26,918 nucleotides of DNA from Purshia tridentata (lineage: Eukaryota; Streptophyta; Magnoliopsida; Rosales; Rosaceae), in the NCBI GenBank assembly GCA_003254885.1, contig QANT01000905.1, positions 1 through 26,918 on the forward strand, written 5' to 3'. Positions within the stretch are counted from its first letter, which is position 1. The number at the start of each line of letters is the position of its first letter. This document shows positions 10,052-24,572 of the stretch, piece after piece. The notes beneath the pieces are model-generated. The model saw nothing but the letters and a program-made list of their open reading frames with translations, was not told the DNA's origin and did no database searches. A program made the position numbers and the translations under genes.

Positions 10052-11545
10052 TTTGATTTGATGAATTTCATACCCTTATATTCAGCCTGTATATTGTTCA
10101 ATGTGGTGCTTTTACTTGGTGAAACATGTAGACCATGTTACACATTGCAACATGTTTCTTATATTTCATTTAGCTAGATTAGTTTGTTTGGTTTCAATGT
10201 AATTGTTCAGGATGGTCAAATTTGGAATTTGTTGAATAAATGGAATGAGAAATGACCTTCCTCCTAAACCAATGGGTATCACATTTCTTGTATTTTCTTT
10301 CTCTGCTTTCTTATATTTCAGTTTCATGCGCTTTTATTTGTTGTTGTTGATTGCGAAAACCTGAACATTTAAAAACTGAAAACAGTGATAAAATCTGCTT
10401 AAAACAAATTTTTTTCTATATCATTCACAATAATGGCATTGTATTGTGTAATTTAATTCAATGGTTTAACTAATATTAATATATTGCAATTTATCTACCA
10501 TGTATAGCAATTTGAATTAGACAGGAGTAGTTTTAAATAGAAAGATTTAAGAGAATTTAATTTTTTGAAAATAAGATTATTGGTATCATAAATAAAATAC
10601 ATAATATTTTGAATTTGAAATGGTTAGATCAATTTTTCTTTGGCCTAGATACAATTCATCTGATCAGAATCTTTAAAATTTGAAAAAATACCTAATTAGG
10701 AGGACTTAGAATCAGCGCCACCCTTTCTTAATTTGGAGTGAGATTTTTTTGAGAATGGAACAGTTTTTATTTGATATTAAGGAGTTGATACATCGTTTGA
10801 AAAATCAGAGTGGAACCGAGAGATTATTCGGAGGAGAATTTGCCGCGGGAATCACAAATGCTGGGTTATTACTTGATTTCCATATTAGCTCACTATCTTA
10901 ATTCTGTCTTTCCAATTTGATGCATGAGTGCTCTCAGCCTCTAACTCAGTTGTCTTTCCAATTAGGAGAGTCTGATTTTGATTTCGACTGTTCATAATTT
11001 CTACAGATTATGATCAGTAATCTTTGTATTTATCTCAAATTACTAATGCTTCAAAAGAATGGGGTTTGCCATGCACATCTTGCCCTGGTCGAGGGACAGA
11101 TAGGTTCTTAAACAATTTTACACAATCGTCACTTCCCTTATTTGCTTGTATTTTGCTCTGCAAACATCAGTAATCATCGAACATTGTTTGGGTTGCATGA
11201 ATATAGTTCAAAAAATATGAAAAGGGCTTCTGAACTGGGTACTAAGATCGAATATGACCCACACTCTTCAGAATCTTGATGATATGCGGCAAATATGCCA
11301 ACCAAACACAATCATTACCACGCCAAACCTCAGATTCTTTTACTCTTTCAAACAAATAAACCAAGCAAAAGCTCCTCTTTAAGTAGATAACATGGAGCAA
11401 ACCAGCCAGGACTCCTACTTACCAAAACAGCATTGTCTGGTTATTTTTGAACTTCTTCACTACAGGGTTTGATAGAGGTTAAAACGGAAAAGCAAGAGGA
11501 AGTTCCATCCCATGAGAATCTGAGAATAGGTCTAAGTGGAATAGC
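10052..11545. other. Convergent intergenic region between AMT1 and GSNOR
   Basis: The 3' UTRs of the two convergent genes are presumably at the two ends (about 10052-10260, and from 11545 downward). The middle is AT-rich with no ORF, RNA gene or repeat that I recognise. Confidence 0.6.
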
Positions 11546-14250
<2,705 letters not shown>

Positions 14251-14416
14251 GGATTTGACTGAAGCCACAAGGCAAAACGAAGAGATAGAGGAAATGTGGG
14301 GATCGGATTGAGAAGTGTGTGTAGAGTCTGTAGACTGTGGAGTGGACAAAAGAACTCCATGAATTCTTATGGACTATTTTCTCTGAGCCGGACCCGGTTC
14401 AGGTGGCTTTTGTCTT

Positions 14417-14818
14417 TGGGCTCATTCAGTTTTTTCATGGCCTAAAGGCTCCTCCTTCGTTTGGGCCCAATGGGGAAAGGGCTTATGAGAAAGGTTTACT
14501 CTATGGAGATTTTCTCTGATACATAATTCAAATGCGAGATGTGAAAGAGTATTACAATAATAGGCATTAACGTACGTTCATGAACAAAAGTTAATGCCGA
14601 AAGTGAGTCTTGTGGCATCAAACATTTGATAATTAATATCCGTTTGACGAGGGAACTACTATGAAATGTATATGAAATAACGATTGTCGGTTATTCACGT
14701 GTGTATGAATGATTGACCCACAAACTCGAAGCATGATACCGGCCTGCTAGTCAAAGCTCAATGGCCCGAGATATCGGGTGGGCCAGCCTGACTCGTTTCT
14801 AAGCTGGAGCCCAGCCCA
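14417..14818 (-). promoter_or_regulatory. Site II (TGGGCY) cluster upstream of GSNOR
   Basis: TGGGCT at 14417-14422, the palindrome TGGGCCCA at 14462-14469, TGGGCC at 14779-14784 and two abutting AGCCCA at 14808-14813 and 14813-14818. Such clusters are typical of constitutive plant promoters and fit a housekeeping enzyme. Confidence 0.5.
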
Positions 14819-15658
14819 ATGATGACCCTTACTTTGGTGTTCTAAATTTCCATAATCCAAACCATGATGATGATGCTGCCGCTTAGAGTATGTTGCTGGA
14901 GTTTATTCTTGACTTAGAGCGATGCATAGTCTTTTTGTTATGTTTGTTTCCATAGAGCATTCAAAACGTGCATGCATATATAGTTAATAATTGGCACAAC
15001 TCATCATTCACAAGACATAAAATGTGCATCCAATAAGAGCCAAGTGCATCTCACCCACTAATTAGATAAGACAATTGCAATTTCCAACTTATTTTATAAG
15101 TAAAACTAATGAATTTGGTAATCACTTATGTGATTCTTATATATTCCAAATGAGCAGCCAAAATTGAAGACCACCCTGCTTATTTTATAATTCAATTATC
15201 AAGATGATTTTGTGTTGATATCTAAAATGATTTCGTATTGAAATATATAGTTTTTTTTTTTGCCACAAAAAAAAAAAAAAAAACATACTAGGTTTATATT
15301 GTGTATCTTAGAAAGATAAGTACAACTCTTATGACGTAGTCATAGTTTTAGAAAAAACAAAATTGTGTCTATGATTTAAGGGTTAGAAAGAAAAATTATT
15401 TTTTANAAAAAAAAAAAGGAAAATTATTAGATGCGATCACACTAAAAAATTTATCCTAAGAAAGGTATATACAAATCTAAACCACATAGAATTAGACACA
15501 TACAAAATGAAGACCGAAAGAATCTAGACAACAATTATGGGGTGAAAAATAAGGACTAATGAGTCGTATATAATATGAGTTTGATGAACCTGGACAAAAA
15601 ATAAATATGAGTTTAAATGAGGACTAGTAAAATGAAAGGTCAATGATATCTAAAATTG

Positions 15659-15680
15659 TGCACGTGGAATGGCACGTGCA
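15659..15680. promoter_or_regulatory. Twin G-box inverted repeat
   Basis: TGCACGTG (15659-15666) and its exact reverse complement CACGTGCA (15673-15680) are separated by six bases, giving two CACGTG G-boxes 12 bp apart. G-boxes are bound by bHLH and bZIP factors (PIF, ABF, MYC types). It lies about 0.95 kb upstream of the cupin start and 1.4 kb upstream of the GSNOR start, so the target gene is uncertain. Confidence 0.5.
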
Positions 15681-16476
15681 AAATTCGTTGTTTGATATAT
15701 GCATGATGGACATGAATGGAGCCAAGCGAAATGGTCTGACAGGAGCCATGTCGGTATCTTCAAGATCATGATTCCCGGTCAAACTGTGATATGGATCATC
15801 CATTCATTATTTGCCACGTATTGCTTGTCTGTTGGATTTCCAGTCAAACTCTTGGACCGGGGATTGATATTTTGCCAGATTTATTGGATTGGGAAATTTT
15901 ATGTTCATATTACATTTTTACATCCCCATATAAAAAGAAAATTATTTATTATATTAATTTATGACCTTTTTACTCACACTCACATACATAAATTTAAGAC
16001 CAACAATGTTATATGACATCATTTTCGTGAAAATTTATAAAACTTAATAAATTTATGCAACAAACAGAACGGTCATTTAACATTGTTTTGTTTTTGGTCA
16101 AATGTCTTTTAACATTGGTAGTTGTGTTAATTTAGAATGATAAGTTGGTAAGAAGTAGAAGTAAACAACCAAGTGCGGCTGAGCCACCAATACATTAATG
16201 TTAGAATTTAAATAGGTAAATAAATAAGTGGATTTATTGTGAAACATTATTATTAGTTGTATTACGAACGCGGTCAAATGTAATTTATGTAAATATTAAA
16301 CAGGTTTATTTGTCTATATTAGAATTTAAATTAGTAAGCACATACGAATTCATACTATAGAGCACCCCTTTATTTTAAGCACCGAAAACATAATTAGTGA
16401 TTATGATGATAAGTCAATGTCAAATAAATTAAAAGCTTATTATACAATCCTCTCGAGTTTAGTGTCTTCTTCTCCC

Positions 16477-16486
16477 TATATATAAA
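16477..16486 (+). promoter_or_regulatory. TATA box of the cupin gene
   Basis: TATATATAAA in a CT-rich context ('ctccctatatataaagc'), 137 bases before the ATG at 16623. It predicts transcription starting near 16515 and a leader of about 110 nt. Confidence 0.65.
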
Positions 16487-16622
16487 GCTTTTCTCATCCT
16501 TCTTCTTCATTGTGAAAGATTCCCTTTTGCTTCTCCAAAATCCTCCCAATATATGTATCCAAAAAACTAAAACCCATTAATCTCCCCAAACAAAACACAG
16601 TTCAGTACTAGACTGTTCTCTT

Positions 16623-17033
16623 ATGTCATACATGGCTGCAGACTCCTCCTCATCATCAAACCTAAGAATTGTTGTTGAAAAAAACCCCTCTGAGTCTCGC
16701 TTGTCTGAATTGGACATCAAGTGCTGGCCCAAGTAACTCTCACTGTCTCTCTATCTCTCTCTGTCTGTCTCTAAAATAAAACTGGGTTTTTTTTTAATAT
16801 TTTGTGGGATTGTTTTGTATAGATGGGGTTGCTCTCCAGGGAGGTACCAGCTGAAGTTTGATGCAGAGGAGACATGTTATTTGCTGAAGGGGAGAGTGAA
16901 GGTATACCCAAAAGGGTCATCAGAGTTTGTGGAGTTTGGTGCTGGAGACCTTGTCACAATTCCAAAGGGGCTCAGTTGCACTTGGGATGTCTCAATCGCT
17001 GTTGATAAACACTACAAATTCGAATCATCATGA
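16623..17033 (+). CDS. Small RmlC-like cupin protein (cupin_3/DUF861 type)
   Basis: Exons 16623-16732 and 16823-17033 join in phase 2 across a 90-nt GT-AG intron and encode 106 aa. A second in-frame ATG at 16632 would give 103 aa. After a Ser-rich start, the single-domain cupin fold is recognisable from KWGCSPGRYQLKF, EETCYLLKGRVKVYPKG and FGAGDLVTIPKGLSCTW, the plant small-cupin pattern. The closest named domain is that of (S)-ureidoglycine aminohydrolase, but this protein is only one such domain and its function is unknown. The histidines expected in the two cupin metal motifs are absent (F49-D50-A51 replaces HxH; C89 replaces the motif-2 His), while E53 remains. No signal peptide is visible, so it is probably soluble. 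The intron begins with a CT-rich tract. A TATA box lies upstream. Confidence 0.88.
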
Positions 17034-18021
17034 TCATTATTACTACTCTTCTTCTTTTATCGATCGATTAATTATAATTTTATTCATATTTTTTTCTGCT
17101 TATTTTCTAGGATTTTTTTGTTTTTTTGTTTTTAGTTTGTTGATTTTAGTTTTGGAGGGAGTTAATCCAGTGATAATGTGTTGTTCTAGTAGTAGTCAAA
17201 GAAAAGAAAAAACAATTGGTCAATGCATGTCCCATTGGAACTAATCCTCTTTTACGTATTGATATAAGCTTTTAATGTTCCTTTGACTGGTCAAACTGGA
17301 TATTTTTTTAAATCGCAAAGAGAAGGAATCATTTCTTTTTCATACAAAATGAACCCATTAATTGTGAAAACAATAACATCCACTTGTGTACTTCTCTTTA
17401 TATATATATAATATTTTATAAATGCCCTCCATTTATTTTGGAATTAGTTTACCAAACAAGTACCAACTACACAATTCTTATATTGTTAAAACATCCACAT
17501 TGATCATAACAGATTTTACTATACAAACATTATATTACATACAAATATTTTTAACCTACAAATATTGACAAATATAAAATTTTATTTTTTATAATAGGGT
17601 ATAGATATTTTCACTATTACCGTTCTACATATACAATTTATGTGCCATAGAAGAGCTCATCAATATTTTTCTGTTAATGCGTTATCTAAATTTACAATCT
17701 GATAACACAATAAAATATTGTAATAAAAATGAATAAAAACAAGAGATTAAATCAATGTAAACCACTAATCCTAGATTTGGGCAATAGATTAGACTTAATA
17801 TATAGGAATAATTGGAATACACAATTAGATATTAGGGTTTCTTGTTTGGTCATAGGATGGTACGAGTCCAGAGGACCAAAAGGTTGTCTGGATAAATTTG
17901 ATCCAAGGGCTTCGGATCCCATCTCGTTTTAGCTTGCTTAGCTGGATGTTGCTGTTTGTGGTATTGATTGCATGCTCATTCTGAGCCTTCACGGCTGATT
18001 CCATATGACGCAAGCCGCAAC

Positions 18022-18109
18022 ACCTACCATCATCACGCGCCACCTCCGAACGAAAGAAAAACCTACCATCATCACGCGCCTTAGCCAATGCGCCACCTCC
18101 AAACGAAAG
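18022..18109 (+). repeat. Imperfect 39-bp direct duplication
   Basis: 'acctaccatcatcacgcgcc' starts at 18022 and 18061, each followed by 'acctcc-aacgaaag'. The second copy carries a 14-base insertion (ttagccaatgcgcc). It lies in an island less AT-rich than its surroundings. The reverse-strand frame over it (18088-17825) shows the duplication as repeated ARDDGR but resembles no known protein. Confidence 0.75.
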
Positions 18110-18751
18110 CAGATTGTATGCCCCGTTAGCTTGGTTTCCGTTTTTGTACTAGGTTTACAATATGAGTCATTATGTGAAAATAAAGAGAAAGAAAAATGAG
18201 GTAGAATGAAAAAAAAAGGACAAAGATTGTAAGTTTGGTACCAAAACGGTTGATTAAATTATCATATAATTAGTATGATGGTATGACAAATTTTTAAGAA
18301 TGCCACTGCAACCCAAGATGTATTTATACGAATTTTGTGAAAGTTAAAAAGTTATGTTGAAATATTAAGTTTTACACATTTGTTGAATTAATCATCATTA
18401 TCAATTGTCTTCGACTCTTTGTGTATACCTAGTTATTAATATTGATTTTCTTGTTTAATTTAATTGGATGGTTGATTACTTTTTCTAACTAATGTTTAAA
18501 TTATTCATGAGCTGATTGTATTACATTAGTATACAAAGAGGTTTTTTAATTTCTTAGGCTATGAAGATGTTGGTTCTTAAAACAAAAATAAAAAAAATCA
18601 TGAGAAGAATATAGTACAAATTTGATTTAACTGTATCACGAGAGGAATACAACAAAAAAAAACTGTATTTACAACTGACACACATGCTCAACACATTTGG
18701 TAATCTACAACATATTGATTTTTTGTTATTTTTTTTAACACTGCAAGGGAG

Positions 18752-18883
18752 ATGGCCCCTCCTAGTCCATTCTATGTTCCGCCGCTGCCCACCAAGCCAC
18801 CACCATCTTCAAAAAACATGTCTTGGGAGCACATAGAGCTAAAACTATGTGGCTCCAACTCCAGGAGCTGTTTCAGAATTTGA
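18752..18883 (+). other. Short Pro-rich open frame, 43 aa
   Basis: ATG at 18752 opens a frame starting MAPPSPFYVPPLPTKPPPSS and stopping at TGA 18881-18883. It stands out from the surrounding AT-rich DNA by its composition. No splice partners, TATA box or homologue is recognised. It could be a gene fragment, a small peptide gene, or chance. Confidence 0.2.
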
Positions 18884-19486
18884 TTTCCGATAGCTCCATT
18901 GCCATGAATCCTACAATCACCAAGCAAACCCCCATGTCTCCATCAGTCTCAGCATTTTAAGAAGAAAAAAAAAGAGAGCTCAAGTCATGCAGGAAGCAGG
19001 AAAATTGATGGCACACTGTTTCTAGTCTAGTTTTGTGTAATTTAGCCTCTTCCAAATTACTACACATTTAAAAAAAATACAACAGTCACATATCCAATTT
19101 TTCTACTTTGGGATAGACCTCACCCAACCACATGACCCAGCCCTAAAAAAGAAAAAGAATACCCACCAAAATCAAACCCAATTTTATAAATGAACAAAAT
19201 GACAAGCATGCAAATGTTCAAAATAGAGGAAAATACATCTACCTGAAGGAAAAAATGCTAGGCTTTTGGAGTTTACAATATATGCTCAGCAAGCAATTCT
19301 CAGAACCATTTTTTCCTCAAGAATCTGAACAGACAGAAAGAGGAATTGAATTCTACAGAGAGAATAATATTTTGAAACGGTTTCTGAGAGAGAGAGATGT
19401 CAATTTTAATGAAGGGCTGAGAGTAGATTGCATGCAGTGAATAAATGAATCCAAATAGGTAATTGTTTTGCTCTTCTTTTCCTTTT

Positions 19487-19595
19487 GGGTGTATAAAGGC
19501 CCATATGGGTAGCAACAAATGACCCATTTAATTCAGACTTAAAAAAGTCATTTACCCATTTATATCCAAACTCTTAAATGGGTCATCTTACACCC
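19487..19595. repeat. Imperfect palindrome of about 109 bp
   Basis: The ends are GGGTGTA (19487-19493) and TACACCC (19589-19595), exact reverse complements. Inside, ATGACCCATTTAA (19519-19531) pairs perfectly with TTAAATGGGTCAT (19574-19586). A further 'ttacccattta' lies between them. It is non-coding; it may be a small MITE-like or foldback element, or a fragment of a larger transposon. Flanking target-site duplications are not obvious. Confidence 0.6.
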
Positions 19596-19844
19596 ACTTA
19601 GGGCAGCAAACAGCATGGGCAAATACTCTCACCACGGTAGAGGACAAACACTATATCTTTTCAACCAACATTTATCTCATACGGAAGGTAAAGCTCTTCA
19701 AATGGTAACACACACATGCACACCATATTATAGCATATTTTATTGACACCTTAAAAGACAGAAAAATCATCAAGAATCATAATATGGAAGAATATGCTGC
19801 AACCTTGCTCACTATGCCACAACAGCCATATTTTTGTCTGTAGA

Positions 19845-22800
19845 CTAATTTGGTCCAACGCTATTTCCACCATGAACACTATCAAACTGGAGGACCCTAA
19901 GTTTCCCTTCCTGCAATTTATATCAAATTATCATTGAAAATGAAAAAAAACCACAAAAAAAGGGAAAAACAAAAAGGACAGCATACTGATAATTGGAAGA
20001 TTTCTGGGACATCAAAAGCACACCTTGGTTCCATAAACCAGACCTCCACCAGCAAAGGGATGAAAGCAAGCAACATTAACCTCATCCTCTGCACTAGGAA
20101 GTACTCTCACAAGTTCCATATCTGAAACTCTGTAGACCTGATTAAAGAAAGAAATCATGATATTGATAACTGATAGTCTCCAACAAAGTAAAACTTTATT
20201 AACTAAAACTAGTCAAAAGAACAAACTCCTGACTAAAATCAATCAAAAAAGTGAGATAAAAATAATAGAATCTATATCAGTTATAAAACAAGAGGAAAGA
20301 CTCTAGAAGTTCACCTCAAGGACAGTGTATATAGGCAAGGTTGTTTCCCCATCAATGACAATACTTTTAAGAAGAGAACCATGGCGTCGACCATAGGCAA
20401 GTAATATGTGCTCAGACGTGGGTGAGAACTGCAGGCACGACATCAAAGACAGAGGTTCAACACAAAATGAATTGTATCCTTTTCGTCATTCTTAGAAAAC
20501 AAAAGTATTAGTAGTTAAAATTTATGGTTATATTTTGTATTTAATCAACCAAAAGTACCAAACAGGAAAACATACAGTTTGATGTCAATATAAATAGATG
20601 GTAGGCTAAAGTGCTTCCAGAAACAGAGCTCAACAAGCCAAATCATAGTAGAAAATGTTTCCAAGGTAATAAGAATAAGACACAAAACACTAGCCAATAG
20701 ATAGAAACACAAACATGAGGAGCCGAGTTTTCTATGAAACTAACCTGAATTGAAGTCAAACAATGTGCCGCTCTAATAGCCCGGGATACAAGTATCGAAC
20801 CAAATCTGCATGAGAAAAATGAACAATTTTTAAATAAATTTTTGATAAGAAAATTCAGTTAATAAGAAAGAGTTGACCAAAGGATTAGAGTTTTACGTTG
20901 CCTCCTCAAGTGAATATACGCGAAGCTCGTACATGACTTGGTGTGCTGAGATTGGGTGCCGAGTTGGGGATGTTGTGATTCCAGAATCCTGATGGACTAG
21001 ACTTTGTAGTCCAGGGTCAGGTTCCATATGAGGAAACATGCATGCAACACAGGCAGCTAAGAATCTCCCACAAGGAGAGAAATGAGCACCCATTTCACTG
21101 CAAAAACATATAACACAAACATAATGACAAGATAAGCAGGAAAAATTCATAAAATGCATCCAATGAGAACTGTGTGTCAATAAAGATTTGATGTTAGGAG
21201 ATTTTGCAGTCAACTAATTGAAGCCATGTAGAAGCATGAGAGGAGATTGTCATGTCCACCAATATGCTAAAGCTAAAACTGGAAATAAAAAATAAAAAAT
21301 AAAAATTGGAATACCATAGAATCTGCATACCTGCAAAGAACAGCATGGGGAATGGTTAAGCGACATCTTTCAGCATTCAGCGGAGCACAAGGATTTTGAA
21401 TATCATGTGACCATACTCTTAGCTTCACAGTACATGGTAATTCTGCAGCTGCTGCAGAAGCCAGTGATGTAGCAATTTCAGACTGGATTCTACTAATAAT
21501 GGGTTGAGCATTCCCATTATGTAAGGCATTTAAGGGAGCAGCATTATCTCCAGATTCTGATACAGAGAAGCGAAAGTGCGAAAAAAAATGTTGCAGACCA
21601 GCTCTTCCAGAGATCCCAGATATGCTGGTGCTTCCTGGCACAGCCTCCACATTATGAGCAGGCAGATGTGAATTAGAAGAACCTATATGTTGAGCTGAAT
21701 TGTCAAGCCCACCACCATTAAGAGGAAGCATTGAGGGAAAACTAGCTTGGCTTTGGCCTGTTAACCACCCTTGCAGAAAAGGTAGCTCCCAAAATGCTGG
21801 ATCTCTATAGGGAAAAGTATGATGAAGTTGCCCAAATTCAGTAAAATCAAGAGGATTTGGAATATTTTCAGGTACTGTATTATTAGCAGAATCTGCATTA
21901 TTAAAGTTCCCCTGCTGGCTTCTCCCTACAGCCTGCATATCATCAGTCTCCATTGCATCCTCTGTGCGGTCACAAACACCATTTCCTGTTCCATTCAGCA
22001 AAGAATTATCTGCATCGTCTTCAGCACTGGCATGAGAGATAGTTGGAACTGATGGAGATGATACCATGGGATTATCATTCTGCTCTGCTGCATTTGCATC
22101 TGCTTTTAACTGCACTAAAGCAGAAGAAGCGACTTGCATGCTACTTGAACTAACCTGCCCATTTTCACGCTGCATTTCTGTTCTTGGATCATCTACAACT
22201 GGTGGCACAAAGAAGAAAGGCAAGGACATAAGTGGTAGTTCGGCAGCCAAACTATGACGTTCACTAGAATGAACGTTTGCCACAAAAACAGCAGGAGAAG
22301 GATATCGCAAGTAGCCGGGAGATGTTGCTCGTGTCATCGAGGAATCTGAAGAGTCAAGATCATTGACCTGCATATCAGTTTAATAATGTAATCTATAGGA
22401 TAGGTGGTGTGAATAATCAAGTAAATACTCTTTGAAAAATTCACCTCAGCAGTTAAGAGAAATGGAGCAGCTTGGGGGTGAAAATGCACTGCTCTAAGTG
22501 AACGGCATGTTTTCAATACAATGTCTGGAGTAGAAGGCTCCCCATTGTAGTTCCATATATACAACTGAAGCAGGATTTTGTATGTCAATGTTATCAAATT
22601 TACAAAACCATAAATCACATCAATGATTATATGATACACCAATGGTCAATACAAAGAATCAACACCTTGTGTCCTGATGCAACAGCTAGGAGTTCCCCTT
22701 TGGCATGAAAAGCAATGGATGCAATAGGTCGATCTGGGATGAAAGTCAAAGAACAAAGAAACTATAAGAACAACGTACAAGGTGTCAAAAAAACCTGCAG

Positions 22801-24565
22801 TTACTAATTAAGTAAGACATTAAAGGCATTTTTCAGTCTGAAGTAAGACATTAAGGTTTGAAATTACAGAAATCACGAGATCCTATACACTCTGACGTGT
22901 TTAAATCCCATAAGCGAACTTCATGATCCAAACTCCCACTAGCAATTATTTCTGGATGCAAAGGGTGGAACCTAACCTGTAAGAGTGCCATTAGTTACTT
23001 CCACTTGAAAATAATATTCATAATAAGTTGTTTGGAATTTGGACTCATTGGAAATACACAATGTAATTATTACAGAAGACAAGTGGAATACAAACTTCAG
23101 TCTTCACTCCTAATAAGTTTCATGAATTATCAAATAAGCTCCGCCACGAACTACCACACGCTATAGCTATACTGTGTAAAAATTATTAACATTTTTTAAC
23201 TGATAAATCATATATTATATGTTAAATAACTGGGATAAGATGTTACTTTATATATATATATATGAGGCTTGTCAGCAAACTTTCGTTTACAGAAACTTCT
23301 CTTTCCACTAAATACTTCATTGAAAAAGATGTAAGTATTGTTGTACAAGCCAAGCTTACCACCCAGGGTGTCCTCCTATGGCCACTCAAAACCTTTACGC
23401 ATCTGCCAGTATGGGAATCAATTATCTTCACAGTGTGGTCACCACTGCAAGTATAAAAAACATTTACAACAGAGCAAAGATCAATTACAAATATAAGATA
23501 CCATTAATATTGAAATAAATGAATATAATAGACAACTTACTGTGTAGAAGCAAGTGTTCTTCCATCAGGACTGAATGCTGCTGCAATAGTTGACCTTGGA
23601 GGAGGCACTAAATGACAATAATTTGCTGACAAATGCCGTAGTGACTCTGCTTCAACCCTGAAAGATCAAAATATGTTTATAGGTATAAATATCAATAAAC
23701 ACAACAAGCCATCTTATAGAGTGTACAGAAACTCTCACTCTCGAACTAGTTCCCTTCTTAAAAGAAAATGTAAAAGTTAAAAAAGAGATTTGTGGGTACC
23801 ATGAAAGAAGGCCGCGCCTTGCATCTCTTGTTGCTTCGGACTTAGGTCCAGAGGAGGAACCGGCTTTCCTTTTAGAAGTTTCTCCCCACCGCCTTCTGGG
23901 CACGTGTTTTGCTCTTGGAGAGATCTCTCTCCGTGCTATCAAGCCAACCACATTTCTGCCACTAACAAAATTGACAAGTTCAGTGCCACATTTCTATGTA
24001 CTTGGGACAATCTCATAAAATAGAACATGCATTTCACACAAATCATCAGAAATGAAAAGGCGCATCGAACTAAAGAACTATAAAGTGCAGCTAATCACTA
24101 AGACCGAAATAAATTCCAGACTGTCGAACTTAAACTAAATACAATGATCATTGGATTGCAGTCTTCGGAACAACTCAATTTCAAAAAGTTGAAATCAAGC
24201 TTCAGTAATAGGAGAGAAAAAAGACGAAGCCTTTCAAATTGATTATTTGTCTCTTAACTGTAATTAATAACTGATTAAATTCTAAGCTGAATAATAAGAA
24301 AATATTAGCATTATACAAAAAGCATCAGGTAATTGTGAAAATAGATTCGGATTATGGCATCGAACCAAATTTAGCAAATCCCAAACGCTTATAGATCGAA
24401 TTACAGCAACCAAACTTACAAACAAACACTAACGCAATGCATGAACCACTGAAAATTTCAAATTTCGAATTCTGACCTGCTGTGATAATGATCGGACGGC
24501 GAGGGGGAAATCGGGGTCTGATCCAACGGGGGTGAAGGTTCCGTCATCATAAGATCGGACTTCAT
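19845..24565 (-). CDS. AMBRA1-like WD40 protein
   Basis: Thirteen exons encode 778 aa in frame: 24565-24477, 23955-23800, 23657-23541, 23444-23360, 22976-22868, 22733-22666, 22564-22445, 22367-21331, 21097-20897, 20805-20745, 20428-20315, 20137-20024 and 19910-19845. All introns are GT-AG. A basic segment at about residues 38-78 (RRRWGETSKRK) may be a nuclear signal. WD40 blades follow: FSPDGRTLASTHGDHTVKIID (110-130), VRFHPLHPEIIASG to LWD (150-173), and IAFHAKGELLAVASGHKLYIWN (192-213). Exon 8 (residues 249-593) is a long Ser/Asn/Gln-rich, probably disordered insert. WD-like blades resume at about 595 (HFSPCGRFLAACV, FSPTSEHILLAYG, VNVACFHPFAGGGLVYG, LRVLQFD). This split-propeller layout is that of AMBRA1/DCAF3, a substrate receptor for CUL4-DDB1 linked to autophagy. 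Plant function is inferred from family. Confidence 0.88.
23249..23262. repeat. (TA)7 microsatellite in AMBRA1-like intron 4
   Basis: Alternating TA run inside the 383-nt intron between the exons ending at 23360 and starting at 22976. Confidence 0.9.
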
Positions 24566-24572
24566 CGGAATT

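Larger units (their letters stand above)
14251..16622. other. Divergent intergenic region between GSNOR and the cupin gene
   Basis: It holds the GSNOR leader and promoter (to about 14820), then AT-rich DNA, then the cupin promoter. It contains a poly-T/poly-A pair around 15250-15282 separated by 'gccac', one undetermined base (n) at 15406 within an A run, and a twin G-box at 15659-15680. I see no gene; the 105-codon frame at 15699-16016 is low-complexity and unlike any protein I know. Confidence 0.6.
17034..19844. other. Convergent intergenic region between the cupin and AMBRA1-like genes
   Basis: About 2.8 kb of mostly AT-rich DNA. It holds a (TA)n run near 17401-17410, a less AT-rich island at about 17830-18140 with a duplicated block, a Pro-rich short frame at 18752-18883, and an inverted repeat at 19487-19595. 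The bases just right of 19600 may be 3' UTR of the AMBRA1-like gene. No intact gene is recognised. Confidence 0.6.

Noticed and set aside
15250..15282. Poly-T/poly-A hairpin as a possible transposon end
   Set aside because: Homopolymers pair trivially; there is no terminal motif or target duplication, and the nearby 'n' suggests sequencing difficulty in A/T runs.
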